A stretch of DNA of 64,000 bases, from assembly GCF_000774145.1 (NCBI RefSeq), contig NZ_KN322966.1, positions 104,032-168,031 of the forward strand, in the 5' to 3' direction. Made by a program: the position numbers and the translations under genes. This stretch comes from Pseudomonas mediterranea CFBP 5447 (GTDB lineage Bacteria > Pseudomonadota > Gammaproteobacteria > Pseudomonadales > Pseudomonadaceae). Under the pieces are notes generated by a model. That model did not search any database, was not told the origin of the DNA, and saw nothing but the letters and a program-made list of their open reading frames with translations. Shown here piece after piece: positions 16,601 to 26,184 of this stretch (positions within the stretch are counted from its first letter, which is position 1; the number at the start of each line of letters is the position of its first letter).

Positions 16601-19048
16601 TCAACGAACTTTGTTCTCGGCAAGCGTCAGCGCCTCTTTGTCGAAATCATCCACGTCGATCACCTTGCGCCGCGCCGCTTCGGCCGCGTGCAACGCCTGG
16701 GCCTCGCCGGCTTGCAACACTCCGGCTTCCAGGGCCGCGTCGATGAGGTGCTCACCGGGTGCCGGCTTGAGCTGACCGTGTTTGAGTGCAGCGTGCAGTT
16801 TTTTCTGCAACGGCTGGGCCGCCGTCAGCAGGTCAGCGGCATGTTGCAGGGCGCCGACCGGATCGTCGACCGAGAGCGGGCGATAGCAGCCCTGCAGCAA
16901 CTCTTCGAGGGTCGGGTCGCCCTTGGCCCGCCCGATCACTGCTGCCACTTCTGCGTCCAGCCTGTCGCTTGGTCCTTTATGGCGACGGCCAAAGGGGAAC
17001 ACCACACAGCGCAGCAGGCCACCGAGCAGCCGGTTCGGGAAATTGGCCAGCAGTTCGTCCAGTGCACGCTCCGCCTGGCCAAGACTCTCCTCCATGGCCC
17101 AGGTGAACAGCGGCGTCATGTGGTCCGGCGAATCAAGGTCGTGATAGCGCTTGAGCGCCGCCGAGGCCAGGTAGAGGTTGCTCAACACATCGCCCAGGCG
17201 CGCCGATAGACGTTCGCGACGCTTGAGCTCACCGCCCAGCAACATCATGCTCAGGTCCGCAAGCAGGGCAAAGGCCGCTGCCTGTCGATTGAGCGCGCGG
17301 AAATACCCCTGGCTCAGGGTGTCGCCGGGAGCCCGGTCGAAATGCCCCAGGCCCAGGTTCAATACCAGGGTGCTGGCCGCGTTGCTGATGGCGAAGCCGA
17401 TGTGCTTGAGCAACAAACCGTCGAACTCCACCAGTGCCTGGTCCTTGTCTTCGCGGCTTGCCAAGGCCATTTCCTTGAGCACGAACGGATGGCAGCGGAT
17501 CGCCCCCTGGCCGAAGATCATCAGGTTGCGCGACAGGATGTTCGCGCCTTCCACGGTGATGAAGATCGGCGCGCCTTGCCAGCTGCGCCCCAGGTAGTTG
17601 TTCGGGCCCATGATGATGCCTTTGCCGCCATGCACATCCATGGCGTGGCCGATGCACTCGCGACCGCGTTCGGTCAGGTGGTACTTGAGGATCGCCGACA
17701 GCACCGAGGGCTTTTCTCCCAGGTCCACCGCGTTGGCGGTCAGCATGCGAGCGGCATCCATCATCCAGGCATTGCCAGCGATACGCGCCATGGCTTCCTG
17801 GATGCCTTCAAAGGCAGACAACGGCACGTTGAACTGTTCGCGCACCTGGGCGTATTGGCCGGTCACCAGGCTGGTGAACTTCGCCGCCCCGGTGCCCACG
17901 GCCGGCAGCGAAATAGAACGGCCCACCGACAGGCAGTTCATCAGCATCATCCAGCCCTTGCCGAGCATGGGTTGGCCGCCGATGAGGAAGTCCAGCGGGA
18001 TGAACACGTCCTTGCCCCAGTTCGGCCCATTCATGAACGCCGCGCCGAGGGGCAGGTGACGCCGGCCTATATGGACGCCGGGAGTGTCGGTGGGAATCAG
18101 GGCGAGGCTGATGCCCAGGTCTTCTTCGTCCCCCAGCAGGTGGTCGGGGTCATAGGCCTTGAAGGCCAGGCCGAGGAGGGTGGCCACGGGGCCCAGGGTG
18201 ATGTAGCGCTTCTCCCAGTTCAGACGCAGGCCCAGGGTTTCCTGGCCTTGCCACTCACCTTTGCAGATGATGCCGGTGTCGGGCATCGCGCCGGCGTCGG
18301 AACCGGCCAGGGGCCCGGTCAGGGCGAAGCACGGAATATCGTCGCCACGGGCCAGCCGCGGCAGGTAATGGTCACGCTGTTCCTCGGTGCCGTAGTGCAA
18401 CAGCAGCTCCGCCGGGCCGAGGGAGTTGGGAACCATCACCGTGGAGGCCAGGTCGCCGCTGCGGGTGGCCAGTTTCATCGCCACCTGGGAGTGGGCATAG
18501 GCGGAGAAACCCTTGCCTCCGTATTCCTTTGGAATGATCAGTGCGAAGAAGCCGTGCTCCTTGATGTGCGCCCAGGCTTCGGGCGGCAGGTCCATGGCCT
18601 GGCCGATCTGCCAATCGCTGACCATGGCGCAGAGCGCTTCGGTGGGACCGTCGAGGAATGCCTGTTCCTCCTCGGTCAGTTGCACCTTGGGATAGGCCAG
18701 CAACTGGTCCCAATCCGGACGGCCGCTGAACAGCTCGCCATCCCACCACACCGTGCCGGCGTCGATGGCATCGCGCTCGGTCTCCGACATGGGCGGCAGG
18801 GTTTTCTGGAACCAGTCGAACATCGGCGCGCTGAAATATCTGCGGCGCAGGTCCGGCAGCAGCAAAGGTGCCGCGATGGCGGCGAGCACGACCCAGAGGA
18901 TCAGCATCAGCGCGCCCGGCGCATGGCTGAATATGCCCATCGCCAGCAGGTACACCGCGACGATACCCAGCGCGGGCAGCGGGGCGACGCGCCGATGCGC
19001 CAGCCAGGCTATCCCGACGACCAGAACCAGTATCCACAACAACAGCAT
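16601..19048 (-). CDS. fadE: Acyl-CoA dehydrogenase FadE
   Basis: 815 residues, the length of the gammaproteobacterial FadE rather than of classical 400-residue acyl-CoA dehydrogenases. The N-terminus has hydrophobic segments (LLLWILVLVVGIAWLAHRR, and a second near residue 40-65). The dehydrogenase core spans about residues 90-560 (HIKEHGFFALIIPKEYGGKGFS, ALTGPLAGSDAG and ECIGHAMDVHGGKGIIMGPNN, each split from its flanks), and a FadE-specific C-terminal domain follows. It catalyses the first, FAD-dependent step of beta-oxidation. GGAGGACTACCT before the ATG is a strong ribosome site. From memory it corresponds to PA2815. Confidence 0.95.
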   Translation of the reverse strand: MLLLWILVLVVGIAWLAHRRVAPLPALGIVAVYLLAMGIFSHAPGALMLILWVVLAAIAAPLLLPDLRRRYFSAPMFDWFQKTLPPMSETERDAIDAGTVWWDGELFSGRPDWDQLLAYPKVQLTEEEQAFLDGPTEALCAMVSDWQIGQAMDLPPEAWAHIKEHGFFALIIPKEYGGKGFSAYAHSQVAMKLATRSGDLASTVMVPNSLGPAELLLHYGTEEQRDHYLPRLARGDDIPCFALTGPLAGSDAGAMPDTGIICKGEWQGQETLGLRLNWEKRYITLGPVATLLGLAFKAYDPDHLLGDEEDLGISLALIPTDTPGVHIGRRHLPLGAAFMNGPNWGKDVFIPLDFLIGGQPMLGKGWMMLMNCLSVGRSISLPAVGTGAAKFTSLVTGQYAQVREQFNVPLSAFEGIQEAMARIAGNAWMMDAARMLTANAVDLGEKPSVLSAILKYHLTERGRECIGHAMDVHGGKGIIMGPNNYLGRSWQGAPIFITVEGANILSRNLMIFGQGAIRCHPFVLKEMALASREDKDQALVEFDGLLLKHIGFAISNAASTLVLNLGLGHFDRAPGDTLSQGYFRALNRQAAAFALLADLSMMLLGGELKRRERLSARLGDVLSNLYLASAALKRYHDLDSPDHMTPLFTWAMEESLGQAERALDELLANFPNRLLGGLLRCVVFPFGRRHKGPSDRLDAEVAAVIGRAKGDPTLEELLQGCYRPLSVDDPVGALQHAADLLTAAQPLQKKLHAALKHGQLKPAPGEHLIDAALEAGVLQAGEAQALHAAEAARRKVIDVDDFDKEALTLAENKVR

Positions 19049-19514
19049 AGGTAGTCCTCCGTGAACCAGGGCAAAACCGACCCACAGAGCTTAGACGGCA
19101 TCTGTAAAAGCGGCGGTCGGCGCGATGTGATTGATTTCGTGGGAAACCCCGGATGCATTGCGCCAGTCTGGTTGGCAACAATCGTGGGAAATGGTTCGTT
19201 GCTAAAGTGAGAAAGCGCCGTTGTTTGGCTGAAATGCCATTAACTGTGGACAGATACGGGACGCTAAATCATGCAAGTGAATGCAAGACCTGTGGCGAGG
19301 GGATTTAGCGAAACGTCGCACCGCCCCGTTGGGGCGCGCAGCGGCCCTATACAATGACGCCCCGCGAAGACAGATCTTGGGGTTGCTGCGCAACCCGGCG
19401 GGGATAAATCCCCTCGCCACAGGGATCAGTTCGGCTCTGGATCGTGGTGACGATTTGAGTCGCGACTGATCCGGCGTATGCTGCTGCGGCACTTATCCAC
19501 TGAGGGAAACCGTG
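19049..19514. other. 466-nt region between fadE and the GST gene
   Basis: The divergent intergenic region upstream of fadE (minus strand) and the GST gene (plus strand). It contains a long inverted repeat (19290-19422) and no supported gene. Promoters for both genes must lie here, but no clear hexamer pair stands out. Confidence 0.5.
19290..19422. repeat. Inverted repeat element (CTGTGGCGAGGGGATTTA family)
   Basis: CTGTGGCGAGGGGATTTA at 19290-19307 is mirrored by TAAATCCCCTCGCCACAG at 19405-19422, a perfect 18-bp pair about 97 nt apart. The interior holds another hairpin, GGGTTGC/GCAACCC around 19380-19395. The GTGGCGAGGG part matches the element at 16489-16585, so the two are related. Confidence 0.8.
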
Positions 19515-20138
19515 ATGCTGAAGATCTGGGGCCGGAAGAATTCATCGAATGTCCGCAAGGCACTGTGGTGCGCCGAAGAGCTGGGGCTGGCCTTCGAGGC
19601 CATCGATGCGGGCGGCGCATTCGGGGTGGTGGACACGCCGGAATACCGGGCGAAGAACCCCAACGGTCGCGTACCGATGATCGAAGACGACGGTTTCGTG
19701 CTGTGGGAATCCAACGCCATCGTGCGCTATCTGCTGGCGCGCCATGCGCCCGGTTCAGCCTGGTACCCGACCGATCTCCAGGCGCGGGCCACGGCTGACA
19801 AATGGATGGACTGGACCACATCGTCCTTTGCCGGGCCGTTCCGCACCGTGTTCTGGGGTGTGCTGCGCACGCCGGCCGAGCAGCAGGACTGGCCCGCCAT
19901 CCATGCCGCGATCAAGGAATGCGAAAGCTTGCTGGCAATGGCAGACCAGGCCCTGAGCGAACAGCCCTACCTCTCGGGCGAGGTCATCGGCATGGGCGAC
20001 ATTCCCTTGGGCAGTTTCATCTATGCCTGGTTCGAAATGCCCATCGAGCGGGTAGCGCAGCCTCATCTGGAGGCCTGGTACCGGCGGTTGCAGCAGCGTC
20101 CGGCTTACCGCAAGGCCGTCATGACCGCGTTGACTTAA
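19515..20138 (+). CDS. Glutathione S-transferase family protein
   Basis: 207 residues. A thioredoxin-like N-terminal domain (about 1-80; KIWGRKNSSNVRKALWC, NPNGRVPMIEDDGFVLWESNAI with the cis-Pro V-P and E-S glutathione-binding residues) is followed by an all-helical C-terminal domain (about 90-200; GEVIGMGDIPLGSFIYAW with the N-capping Asp). GAGGG at 19502-19506 fits ATG 19515; a GTG lies one codon earlier. Substrate unknown. It matches PA2813 in remembered gene order. Confidence 0.9.
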   Translation: MLKIWGRKNSSNVRKALWCAEELGLAFEAIDAGGAFGVVDTPEYRAKNPNGRVPMIEDDGFVLWESNAIVRYLLARHAPGSAWYPTDLQARATADKWMDWTTSSFAGPFRTVFWGVLRTPAEQQDWPAIHAAIKECESLLAMADQALSEQPYLSGEVIGMGDIPLGSFIYAWFEMPIERVAQPHLEAWYRRLQQRPAYRKAVMTALT

Positions 20139-20271
20139 TACTTACTATCGACACGCGTGACTGTACTTGTGCGGCGACGCCAAGCACCATGGCCTTCGTG
20201 CGCCGTGGTTGTATTGCTCGCCGCGCGCCCTCATGTATTCCTTTCCTCCCTTCTTGGTGCGTAGATCCGAT

Positions 20272-21204
20272 ATGAGTTCCGCTCTGTCCATCCGGCAGCT
20301 AACCAAAACCTACGGCAACGGTTTCCAGGCCCTGAGTGGTATCGATCTGGACGTCGCCGAAGGTGATTTTTTCGCCTTGCTCGGCCCCAACGGTGCCGGC
20401 AAATCCACCACCATCGGAATTCTTTCCACTCTGGTGAACAAGACCAGCGGCACGGTGAATGTCTTCGGTCATGACCTGGACCGCGAGCCCGCGGCGCTCA
20501 AGCGCTGCATCGGCGTGGTGCCCCAGGAATTCAATTTCAACCAGTTCGAAAAGACCTTCGACATCGTTGTGACCCAGGCGGGTTACTACGGCATCCCGCC
20601 GAAGATCGCCAACGAGCGCGCCGAGCAGTACCTGACCCAGCTGGGGTTGTGGGACAAGCGTGACGTGCCGTCCCGTTCGTTGTCCGGCGGCATGAAGCGC
20701 CGGCTGATGATCGCCCGTGCGCTGGTGCATGAGCCGCGCCTGCTGATCCTCGACGAACCGACCGCAGGCGTGGACATCGAGTTGCGTCGTTCGATGTGGA
20801 CCTTCCTGACCGAACTTAACCAGAAAGGCATCACCATCATCCTCACCACCCATTACCTGGAAGAGGCCGAACAGCTGTGCCGCAACATCGGCATCATCGA
20901 CCACGGCACCATCGTCGAGAACACCAGCATGCGGCAATTGCTCAGCCAACTGCACGTGGAGACGTTCCTGCTGGATCTGAAGGGCGACCTGAAGGCCGCC
21001 CCTCAATTGATCGGCTATCCGGCCCGACTGGTGGATCAGCGCACCCTGGAAGTCCAGGTGGATAAAAGCGTCGGCATCACCGGGTTGTTCACTCAGCTGG
21101 CCCTGCAGAACATCGAAGTGCAGAGCCTGCGCAACAAAACCAATCGCCTCGAGGAGCTGTTCGTGTCCCTGGTGGAAAAAAACCTGGCAAAGGTGGCGGT
21201 ATGA
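20272..21204 (+). CDS. ABC exporter ATP-binding subunit (YadG-like)
   Basis: 310 residues. Motifs in order: Walker A GPNGAGKST at about 38-46, Q-loop VVPQEF, signature LSGGMKRRL, Walker B LLILDEPTAGVD, then H-loop TTHYLEEAEQL. The C-terminal 90 residues follow the drug/YadG type. The frame is open upstream, but ATG 20272 begins the conserved MSSALSIRQLTKTYGNG. It overlaps the permease gene by 4 nt (ATGA). It corresponds to PA2812; the substrate is unknown. Confidence 0.94.
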   Translation: MSSALSIRQLTKTYGNGFQALSGIDLDVAEGDFFALLGPNGAGKSTTIGILSTLVNKTSGTVNVFGHDLDREPAALKRCIGVVPQEFNFNQFEKTFDIVVTQAGYYGIPPKIANERAEQYLTQLGLWDKRDVPSRSLSGGMKRRLMIARALVHEPRLLILDEPTAGVDIELRRSMWTFLTELNQKGITIILTTHYLEEAEQLCRNIGIIDHGTIVENTSMRQLLSQLHVETFLLDLKGDLKAAPQLIGYPARLVDQRTLEVQVDKSVGITGLFTQLALQNIEVQSLRNKTNRLEELFVSLVEKNLAKVAV

Positions 21205-21980
21205 GTTCCGAACTACGACCCAACCTCATCGCCCTCAATACCATCGTTTACCGTGAAGTCCGGCGCTTCACGCGGATCTGGCCACAGACCCTGCTGCCGC
21301 CTGCCATCACCATGGTTTTGTATTTCGTGATTTTCGGCAACCTGATCGGCCGGCAGATCGGCGACATGGGCGGCTTCACGTACATGGACTACATCGTGCC
21401 GGGGCTGATCATGATGTCGGTGATCACCAACTCCTACGGCAACGTGGTGTCGAGTTTCTTCGGCAGCAAGTTCCAGCGCTCGATCGAAGAGTTGATGGTG
21501 TCGCCGGTTTCGCCCCACACGATCCTGATCGGCTACACCCTGGGTGGCGTGTTGCGCGGCCTGGCGGTGGGGCTGATCGTGACCTTGCTGTCGCTGTTCT
21601 TTACCCATCTGCAGGTGCATCACCTGGGGGTGACGGTACTGGTGGTGGTGCTCACGGCGACGATCTTTTCGCTGCTGGGGTTCATCAACGCCGTGTTCGC
21701 GCGCAACTTCGATGACATTTCCATCATCCCCACGTTCGTGCTTACGCCGCTGACTTACCTGGGCGGGGTGTTCTATTCCATTTCCCTGCTGCCGCCGTTC
21801 TGGCAGACCGTGTCCCTGGCCAACCCGGTGTTGCACATGGTCAACGCCTTCCGCTTCGGCATCCTCGGGGTTTCGGATATCCGCATCAGCGTTGCGATCA
21901 CCTTCATGCTGGTGGCGACCGTAGTGCTCTATATCGGTTGTGCCCGGTTGCTGGTCAGTGGCCGCGGCATGCGTACCTGA
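21201..21980 (+). CDS. ABC exporter permease (YadH-like)
   Basis: 259 residues, an ABC-2-type permease with six predicted membrane segments (TLLPPAITMVLYFVIFGNLIG, MDYIVPGLIMMSVITNSYGN, then VLTATIFSLLGFINAVFA among them) and the conserved PLTYLGGVFYSISLLP loop. It is translationally coupled to the upstream ATPase by an ATGA overlap, and the pair should make an exporter. It corresponds to PA2811. Confidence 0.93.
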   Translation: MSSELRPNLIALNTIVYREVRRFTRIWPQTLLPPAITMVLYFVIFGNLIGRQIGDMGGFTYMDYIVPGLIMMSVITNSYGNVVSSFFGSKFQRSIEELMVSPVSPHTILIGYTLGGVLRGLAVGLIVTLLSLFFTHLQVHHLGVTVLVVVLTATIFSLLGFINAVFARNFDDISIIPTFVLTPLTYLGGVFYSISLLPPFWQTVSLANPVLHMVNAFRFGILGVSDIRISVAITFMLVATVVLYIGCARLLVSGRGMRT

Positions 21981-21982
21981 CC

Positions 21983-22056
21983 CCTGTGGGAGCGAGCCTG
22001 CTCGCGATGGCGTCGGATCTGACCCAGCGCAATCGCGAGCAGGCTCGCTCCCACAT
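21983..22056. repeat. REP doublet
   Basis: CTGTGGGAGCGAGCCTGCTC, followed by GCGATGG, faces ATCGCGAGCAGGCTCGCTCC, followed by CACA. The gap is about 25 nt. It sits 3 nt after the permease stop codon and before the terminator. Confidence 0.9.
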
Positions 22057-22085
22057 TTGATCTGTTTTAGTCGCGGATACGCCGC

Positions 22086-22117
22086 AAAAAAGGCCTCCAA
22101 CAATGGAGGCCTTTTCG
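22086..22117. terminator. Bidirectional Rho-independent terminator
   Basis: Perfect 10-bp stem AAGGCCTCCA (22090-22099) and TGGAGGCCTT (22104-22113), loop ACAA, with A-rich and T-rich flanks. It serves the convergent YadH-like and DUF2062 genes. Confidence 0.92.
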
Positions 22118-22121
22118 TATC

Positions 22122-22637
22122 TCACATCCGGCTTTTCTTGCGCCGGTTCCATTGCCGGGTCACCCACCAGCGCCAATAACTCATGGTGACGAAGTAGGCC
22201 AGGGCGCCAAGCACCACGCCGGTCACCACCGACCCCAGCAGGAACGGCTGCCACAAGGTGGACAGTTGTTCGGTGATCCACGCCCAGGTCAGTTCGTCCG
22301 GCAACGTCCGGGCAGGCACGTCCATCAGCCAGGCGCCGGTCTGGTAGGTGCAGAAGAATACCGCCGGCATGGTGATGGGGTTGGTCAGCCAGACCAGGCT
22401 AACCGCAATCGGAATGTTGCCCCGCACCGCAATGGCTAATGCCGCCGCCAGGAGCATCTGCAAGGGAATGGGGAGAAAAGCGGCAAACAGGCCGACCGCC
22501 ATGGCCCGGGCCACGGAGTGACGATTGAGGTGCCAGAGGTTGGGGTCATGCAGGAGGGTGCCGAGAAAGCGTAAGGATTTGTGTTCCCGAATGCTCGCTG
22601 GGTCAGGCATGTAACGTTTGAATAGGCGCCGGGGCAT
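22122..22637 (-). CDS. DUF2062 membrane protein
   Basis: 171 residues starting at the ATG complementary to 22635-22637 (MPRRLFKRYMPDPASIRE); the open frame continues upstream only as Arg/Gln-rich noise. The family features are HLNRHSVARAMAVGLFAAFLPIP (hydrophobic from there), the NPITMPAVFF motif and a C-terminal helix (FLLGSVVTGVVLGALAYF). Two or three membrane segments are likely. DUF2062 function is not established to my knowledge. It is divergent from comEC, in the same order as PA2985/PA2984. Confidence 0.88.
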   Translation of the reverse strand: MPRRLFKRYMPDPASIREHKSLRFLGTLLHDPNLWHLNRHSVARAMAVGLFAAFLPIPLQMLLAAALAIAVRGNIPIAVSLVWLTNPITMPAVFFCTYQTGAWLMDVPARTLPDELTWAWITEQLSTLWQPFLLGSVVTGVVLGALAYFVTMSYWRWWVTRQWNRRKKSRM

Positions 22638-22781
22638 AAGGCTTCTCGGTCGGTTCAAAGCAATGAAGCGGCAAGTATGTCCGGATTCTAAGTCCGGCAG
22701 ATTCAGAGTTTGTGACAATTGATAACGCGCACGGTGCCGCAGACCGACTAAGCCTGGAGAAAGGGCTCTCAAGGACGGGTT

Positions 22782-25016
22782 ATGCGCACAGGGTTGGTCG
22801 CGCTTGCACTGGGGCTGGTGGCCCCGGTTTTCTTTCCGGCATTGCCGCCGTTGTGGCTGGTCGCGGCGATGCCGATGCTGGCGCTGATGGTGTTGCCGTT
22901 TCGGACGTATCCGCTGGGTTTTTTCCTGTTGGGGTTGGCCTGGGCCTGCCTGTCGGCGCAATTCGCGCTGGACGAACGCCTGCCTGCCGCACTGGATGGC
23001 GAAACCCGTTGGGTCGAAGGGCGGGTCATCGGTTTGCCGCAGTACAGTGAAGGCGTGGTGCGCTTCGATCTGGTCGAGGCCCGATCGCGTCGTACCCGCC
23101 TGCCGATGTCAATGCGCCTGGCCTGGTTCGGCGGGCCACCGTTGAGCAGTGGCGAGCGGTGGCGGTTGGCGGTGAAGCTCAAGCGACCTGCCGGGCTTTT
23201 GAATCCACACAGTTTCGACCATCAAGCCTGGTTGTTGAGCCGGGGCATTGGCGCAACCGGTACGGTCAAGGATGGCCGTCGCTTGCAGCCGGCCCGGGGC
23301 GCTTGGCGCGATGGGGTGCGCCAGGCATTGGCGCAAGTCGATGCCCAAGGCCGCTCCGGTGCGCTGATGGCATTGGTCCTGGGCGATGGCGGCGGGTTGA
23401 GCCGTGAAGACTGGCAGGTGTTGCAGGACACCGGAACTGTCCATTTGCTGGTGATTTCCGGTCAGCACATCGGCCTGCTTGCCGGCCTGATGTACCTGCT
23501 GGTGGCCGGTGCGGCGCGTTATGGCGTGTGGCCGGGACGCCTGCCGTGGTTACCCTGGGCCTGCGGGCTGGCCTTCATCGCGGCCCTGGGCTACGGCTTG
23601 CTTGCCGGGTTCGAAGTGCCGGTGCGGCGGGCCTGCGCGATGATCGGCCTGGTGCTGTTGTGGCGCTTGCGCTTCAAGCATCCCGACCCCTGGCGGGCGT
23701 GGTTGCTGGCCTTCGATGGGGTGTTGTTGTTCGATCCCTTGGCCAGCCTGCGACCGGGGTTCTGGCTGTCATTCGCCGCGGTGGCGGTGCTGATGTTCAC
23801 CTTCGGCGGGCGCCTGGGCCCCTGGCGCTGGTGGCAAACCTGGACCCGCGCCCAGTGGCTGGTGGCGGTCGGGCTATGCCCGTTGTTGTTGATATTGGGC
23901 CTGCCGGTGAGTCTCAGCGGGCCGCTGGTGAACCTGGTGGCGGTACCCTGGATCAGCCTGCTGGTATTGCCGTCGGCATTGCTCGGCACGGTGTTGCTGC
24001 CGGTGCCCCTCATCGGCGAAGCGCTGCTATGGATTGCCGGGGGCTTGCTCGATCTGCTGTTCAAGGGCCTCGCACTGGTGGCCGGGCGAGTACCGGCCTG
24101 GATCCCCGTTCCGATATCTTTTTGGGCTTGGTGCATCGCCGCGCTTGGCGCTGTCGTGCTGTTACTGCCCAAGGGAATACCGCTGCGTGTGCTGGGTTGG
24201 CCGATGTTGCTGCTGATGGTGTTTGCGCCACGGGAAGAAGTGCCGTCAGGACGAGCGGAGGTCTGGCATCTGGACGTGGGCCAGGGACTGGCAGTGCTGG
24301 TGCGCACCCGCCGTCACAGCCTGCTCTATGATGCAGGGCCTCGTTTTGGCGATTCCGATGTGGGCGAGCGTGTCGTGCTGCCGACCTTGCGCAAGTTGGG
24401 TGTGCGAAAGCTGGACCTGATGCTGCTCAGCCATGCCGATGCCGATCACGCCGGTGGTGCCCAGGCCGTGCGCAACGGGCTGGCAACGCTGCGGGTGATC
24501 AGCGGCGATCCGGCCGCGTTGCCCGTCGTCCTTGAAGCCGAGGCCTGCGACAGCGGCGAACAGTGGGAATGGGACGGCGTCCGCTTCGAAGCGTGGCAAT
24601 GGTCATCGGCTCTTGAAAGCAATCAGAAATCCTGTGTCCTGCTGGTCGAAGCCAATGGCGAGCGGCTGCTGTTGACCGGCGACATCGACACCCATGCCGA
24701 ACGCGCCTTGCTCGATGGCCCGCTGGCGGTGCCGACCCAATGGCTGGCCGCGCCCCATCATGGCAGTCGCAGTTCATCGTCGATGGCGTTGCTGTCGCGT
24801 CTCGAGCCGCATTCGGTATTGATCTCCCGAGGCCAGGGCAACGCGTTCGGCCATCCCCATCCCCAGGTGATAGCCCGCTATCGGCGGTTGGGCATGGCCA
24901 TTTACGACAGTGCCGAACAAGGCGCCATTCGTCTGCAACTGGGGGCCTTCGAGCGGCCGGACTCCCAGGCCGGCCACCGGCGCTATTGGCGCGACCCGCC
25001 GCCTGCGGGGCCATGA
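22782..25016 (+). CDS. comEC: ComEC/Rec2 DNA uptake channel
   Basis: 744 residues, full length for ComEC. A DUF4131-like N-terminal region with membrane segments is followed by the Competence domain (about 210-470; DTGTVHLLVISGQHIGLLAGL and SLRPGFWLSFAAVAVL are diagnostic) and a metallo-beta-lactamase-like C-terminal domain (about 500-735) with VWHLDVGQGLAVLV and SHADADHAGG near residue 550. ComEC carries single-stranded DNA across the inner membrane in natural transformation. No other competence genes are nearby. Confidence 0.96.
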   Translation: MRTGLVALALGLVAPVFFPALPPLWLVAAMPMLALMVLPFRTYPLGFFLLGLAWACLSAQFALDERLPAALDGETRWVEGRVIGLPQYSEGVVRFDLVEARSRRTRLPMSMRLAWFGGPPLSSGERWRLAVKLKRPAGLLNPHSFDHQAWLLSRGIGATGTVKDGRRLQPARGAWRDGVRQALAQVDAQGRSGALMALVLGDGGGLSREDWQVLQDTGTVHLLVISGQHIGLLAGLMYLLVAGAARYGVWPGRLPWLPWACGLAFIAALGYGLLAGFEVPVRRACAMIGLVLLWRLRFKHPDPWRAWLLAFDGVLLFDPLASLRPGFWLSFAAVAVLMFTFGGRLGPWRWWQTWTRAQWLVAVGLCPLLLILGLPVSLSGPLVNLVAVPWISLLVLPSALLGTVLLPVPLIGEALLWIAGGLLDLLFKGLALVAGRVPAWIPVPISFWAWCIAALGAVVLLLPKGIPLRVLGWPMLLLMVFAPREEVPSGRAEVWHLDVGQGLAVLVRTRRHSLLYDAGPRFGDSDVGERVVLPTLRKLGVRKLDLMLLSHADADHAGGAQAVRNGLATLRVISGDPAALPVVLEAEACDSGEQWEWDGVRFEAWQWSSALESNQKSCVLLVEANGERLLLTGDIDTHAERALLDGPLAVPTQWLAAPHHGSRSSSSMALLSRLEPHSVLISRGQGNAFGHPHPQVIARYRRLGMAIYDSAEQGAIRLQLGAFERPDSQAGHRRYWRDPPPAGP

Positions 25017-25123
25017 GCCGGACATTGACCCAGGTCGCTTCCTGACGGAGTTATCGGCGGGGCGGGGCCTCCATGGCGAGTCTCTATGATAAAGTGGCGC
25101 ACTTTTTCGAGGGGGCAGTCACT

Positions 25124-25759
25124 GTGTGGGAATTGGTCAAATCCGGCGGCTGGATGATGTTGCCGATCATTCTGAGTTCCATCGCGGCACTGGGTATCGT
25201 TGCCGAACGCCTGTGGACCCTGCGCGCCAGCCGCGTGACGCCGGAGCATCTGCTCGGGCAGGTCTGGGTCTGGATCAAGGACAAGCAACTGAACAAGGAC
25301 AAGCTCAAGGAGCTGCGGGCCAGTTCGCCGTTGGGCGAGATCCTGGCGGCCGGCCTGGCGAACTCCAAGCATGGTCGCGAGATCATGAAAGAATGCATCG
25401 AAGAAGCCGCGGCCCGGGTCATCCATGAGTTGGAGCGCTACATCAATGCCCTCGGCACCATCGCCGCCATGGCCCCGTTGCTGGGCCTGCTGGGCACGGT
25501 GCTGGGCATGATCGACATTTTCAGCGCCTTTACCGGATCTGGCATGAGCACCAATGCCTCGGTGCTGGCCGGTGGTATCTCCAAAGCCCTGATCACCACC
25601 GCGGCCGGCCTGATGGTCGGTATCCCGTCCGTATTCTTCCACCGGTTCCTGCAGCGCCGCGTCGACGAGTTGGTGGTGGGCATGGAGCAGGAAGCCATCA
25701 AGTTGGTCGAGGTGGTGCAGGGCGATCGTGACGTGGACCTGGCCGGGAGCAAGAAGTGA
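25124..25759 (+). CDS. MotA/TolQ/ExbB-family proton channel subunit
   Basis: 211 residues from the GTG at 25124 ([15 protein letters not shown]), supported by GAGGGGG nine bases upstream; an in-frame ATG at 25073 would add 17 residues without a good ribosome site. It has three membrane segments (about 8-28, 115-140, 155-180) and the family signature [21 protein letters not shown]. Paired with the ExbD-like protein it should use the proton gradient to energise a process in the envelope; the partner is unknown. It corresponds to PA2983 and overlaps the next gene by 4 nt. Confidence 0.9.
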   Translation: MWELVKSGGWMMLPIILSSIAALGIVAERLWTLRASRVTPEHLLGQVWVWIKDKQLNKDKLKELRASSPLGEILAAGLANSKHGREIMKECIEEAAARVIHELERYINALGTIAAMAPLLGLLGTVLGMIDIFSAFTGSGMSTNASVLAGGISKALITTAAGLMVGIPSVFFHRFLQRRVDELVVGMEQEAIKLVEVVQGDRDVDLAGSKK

Positions 25760-26184
25760 AGTTCCGCCGCAAACCACGGGAAAACATCGAGATCAACCTC
25801 GCGTCGCTGATCGATGTGGTGTTCATCCTGCTGCTGTTTTTCGTTGTGACCACCACCTTCACCCGGGAAACCCAGCTCAAGGTGGAGTTGCCGCAAGCCG
25901 TCAGCGGTTCGCCGGCCGAGGACCAGCAGTTGAAGAGCCTGGAGATCACCATCAACGCGGAAGGGTCGATTTCGGTGAACAACCAGCTGTTGCCCAAGAG
26001 CGACCTGGCGACCCTGATCGAGGCGTTGCAGAAAGAGTCCGGCGGCGACACCAATCTGCCGTTGTCCATCAGTGCCGATGGCAAGACGCCCCATCAATCG
26101 GTCATCACTGCCATGGACGCCGCCGGCAAGCTCGGCTTCAGCCATCTGCGCATGACCACGGTCGAGGCGGCACCCGCACCCTGA
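25756..26184 (+). CDS. ExbD/TolR-family protein
   Basis: 142 residues with GTG start overlapping the previous stop. One N-terminal transmembrane helix ([20 protein letters not shown], about 15-34) carries the conserved Asp (LIDV) essential for proton use, followed by a periplasmic domain. It forms a complex with the upstream ExbB-like subunit. Its stop overlaps the lpxK start, which ties the pair to the lipid A and LPS gene block. Confidence 0.93.
   Translation: MKFRRKPRENIEINLASLIDVVFILLLFFVVTTTFTRETQLKVELPQAVSGSPAEDQQLKSLEITINAEGSISVNNQLLPKSDLATLIEALQKESGGDTNLPLSISADGKTPHQSVITAMDAAGKLGFSHLRMTTVEAAPAP

Noticed and set aside
17342..19054. 570-codon plus-strand frame opposite fadE
   Set aside because: Shadow of the FadE gene; composition is typical of an antisense frame.
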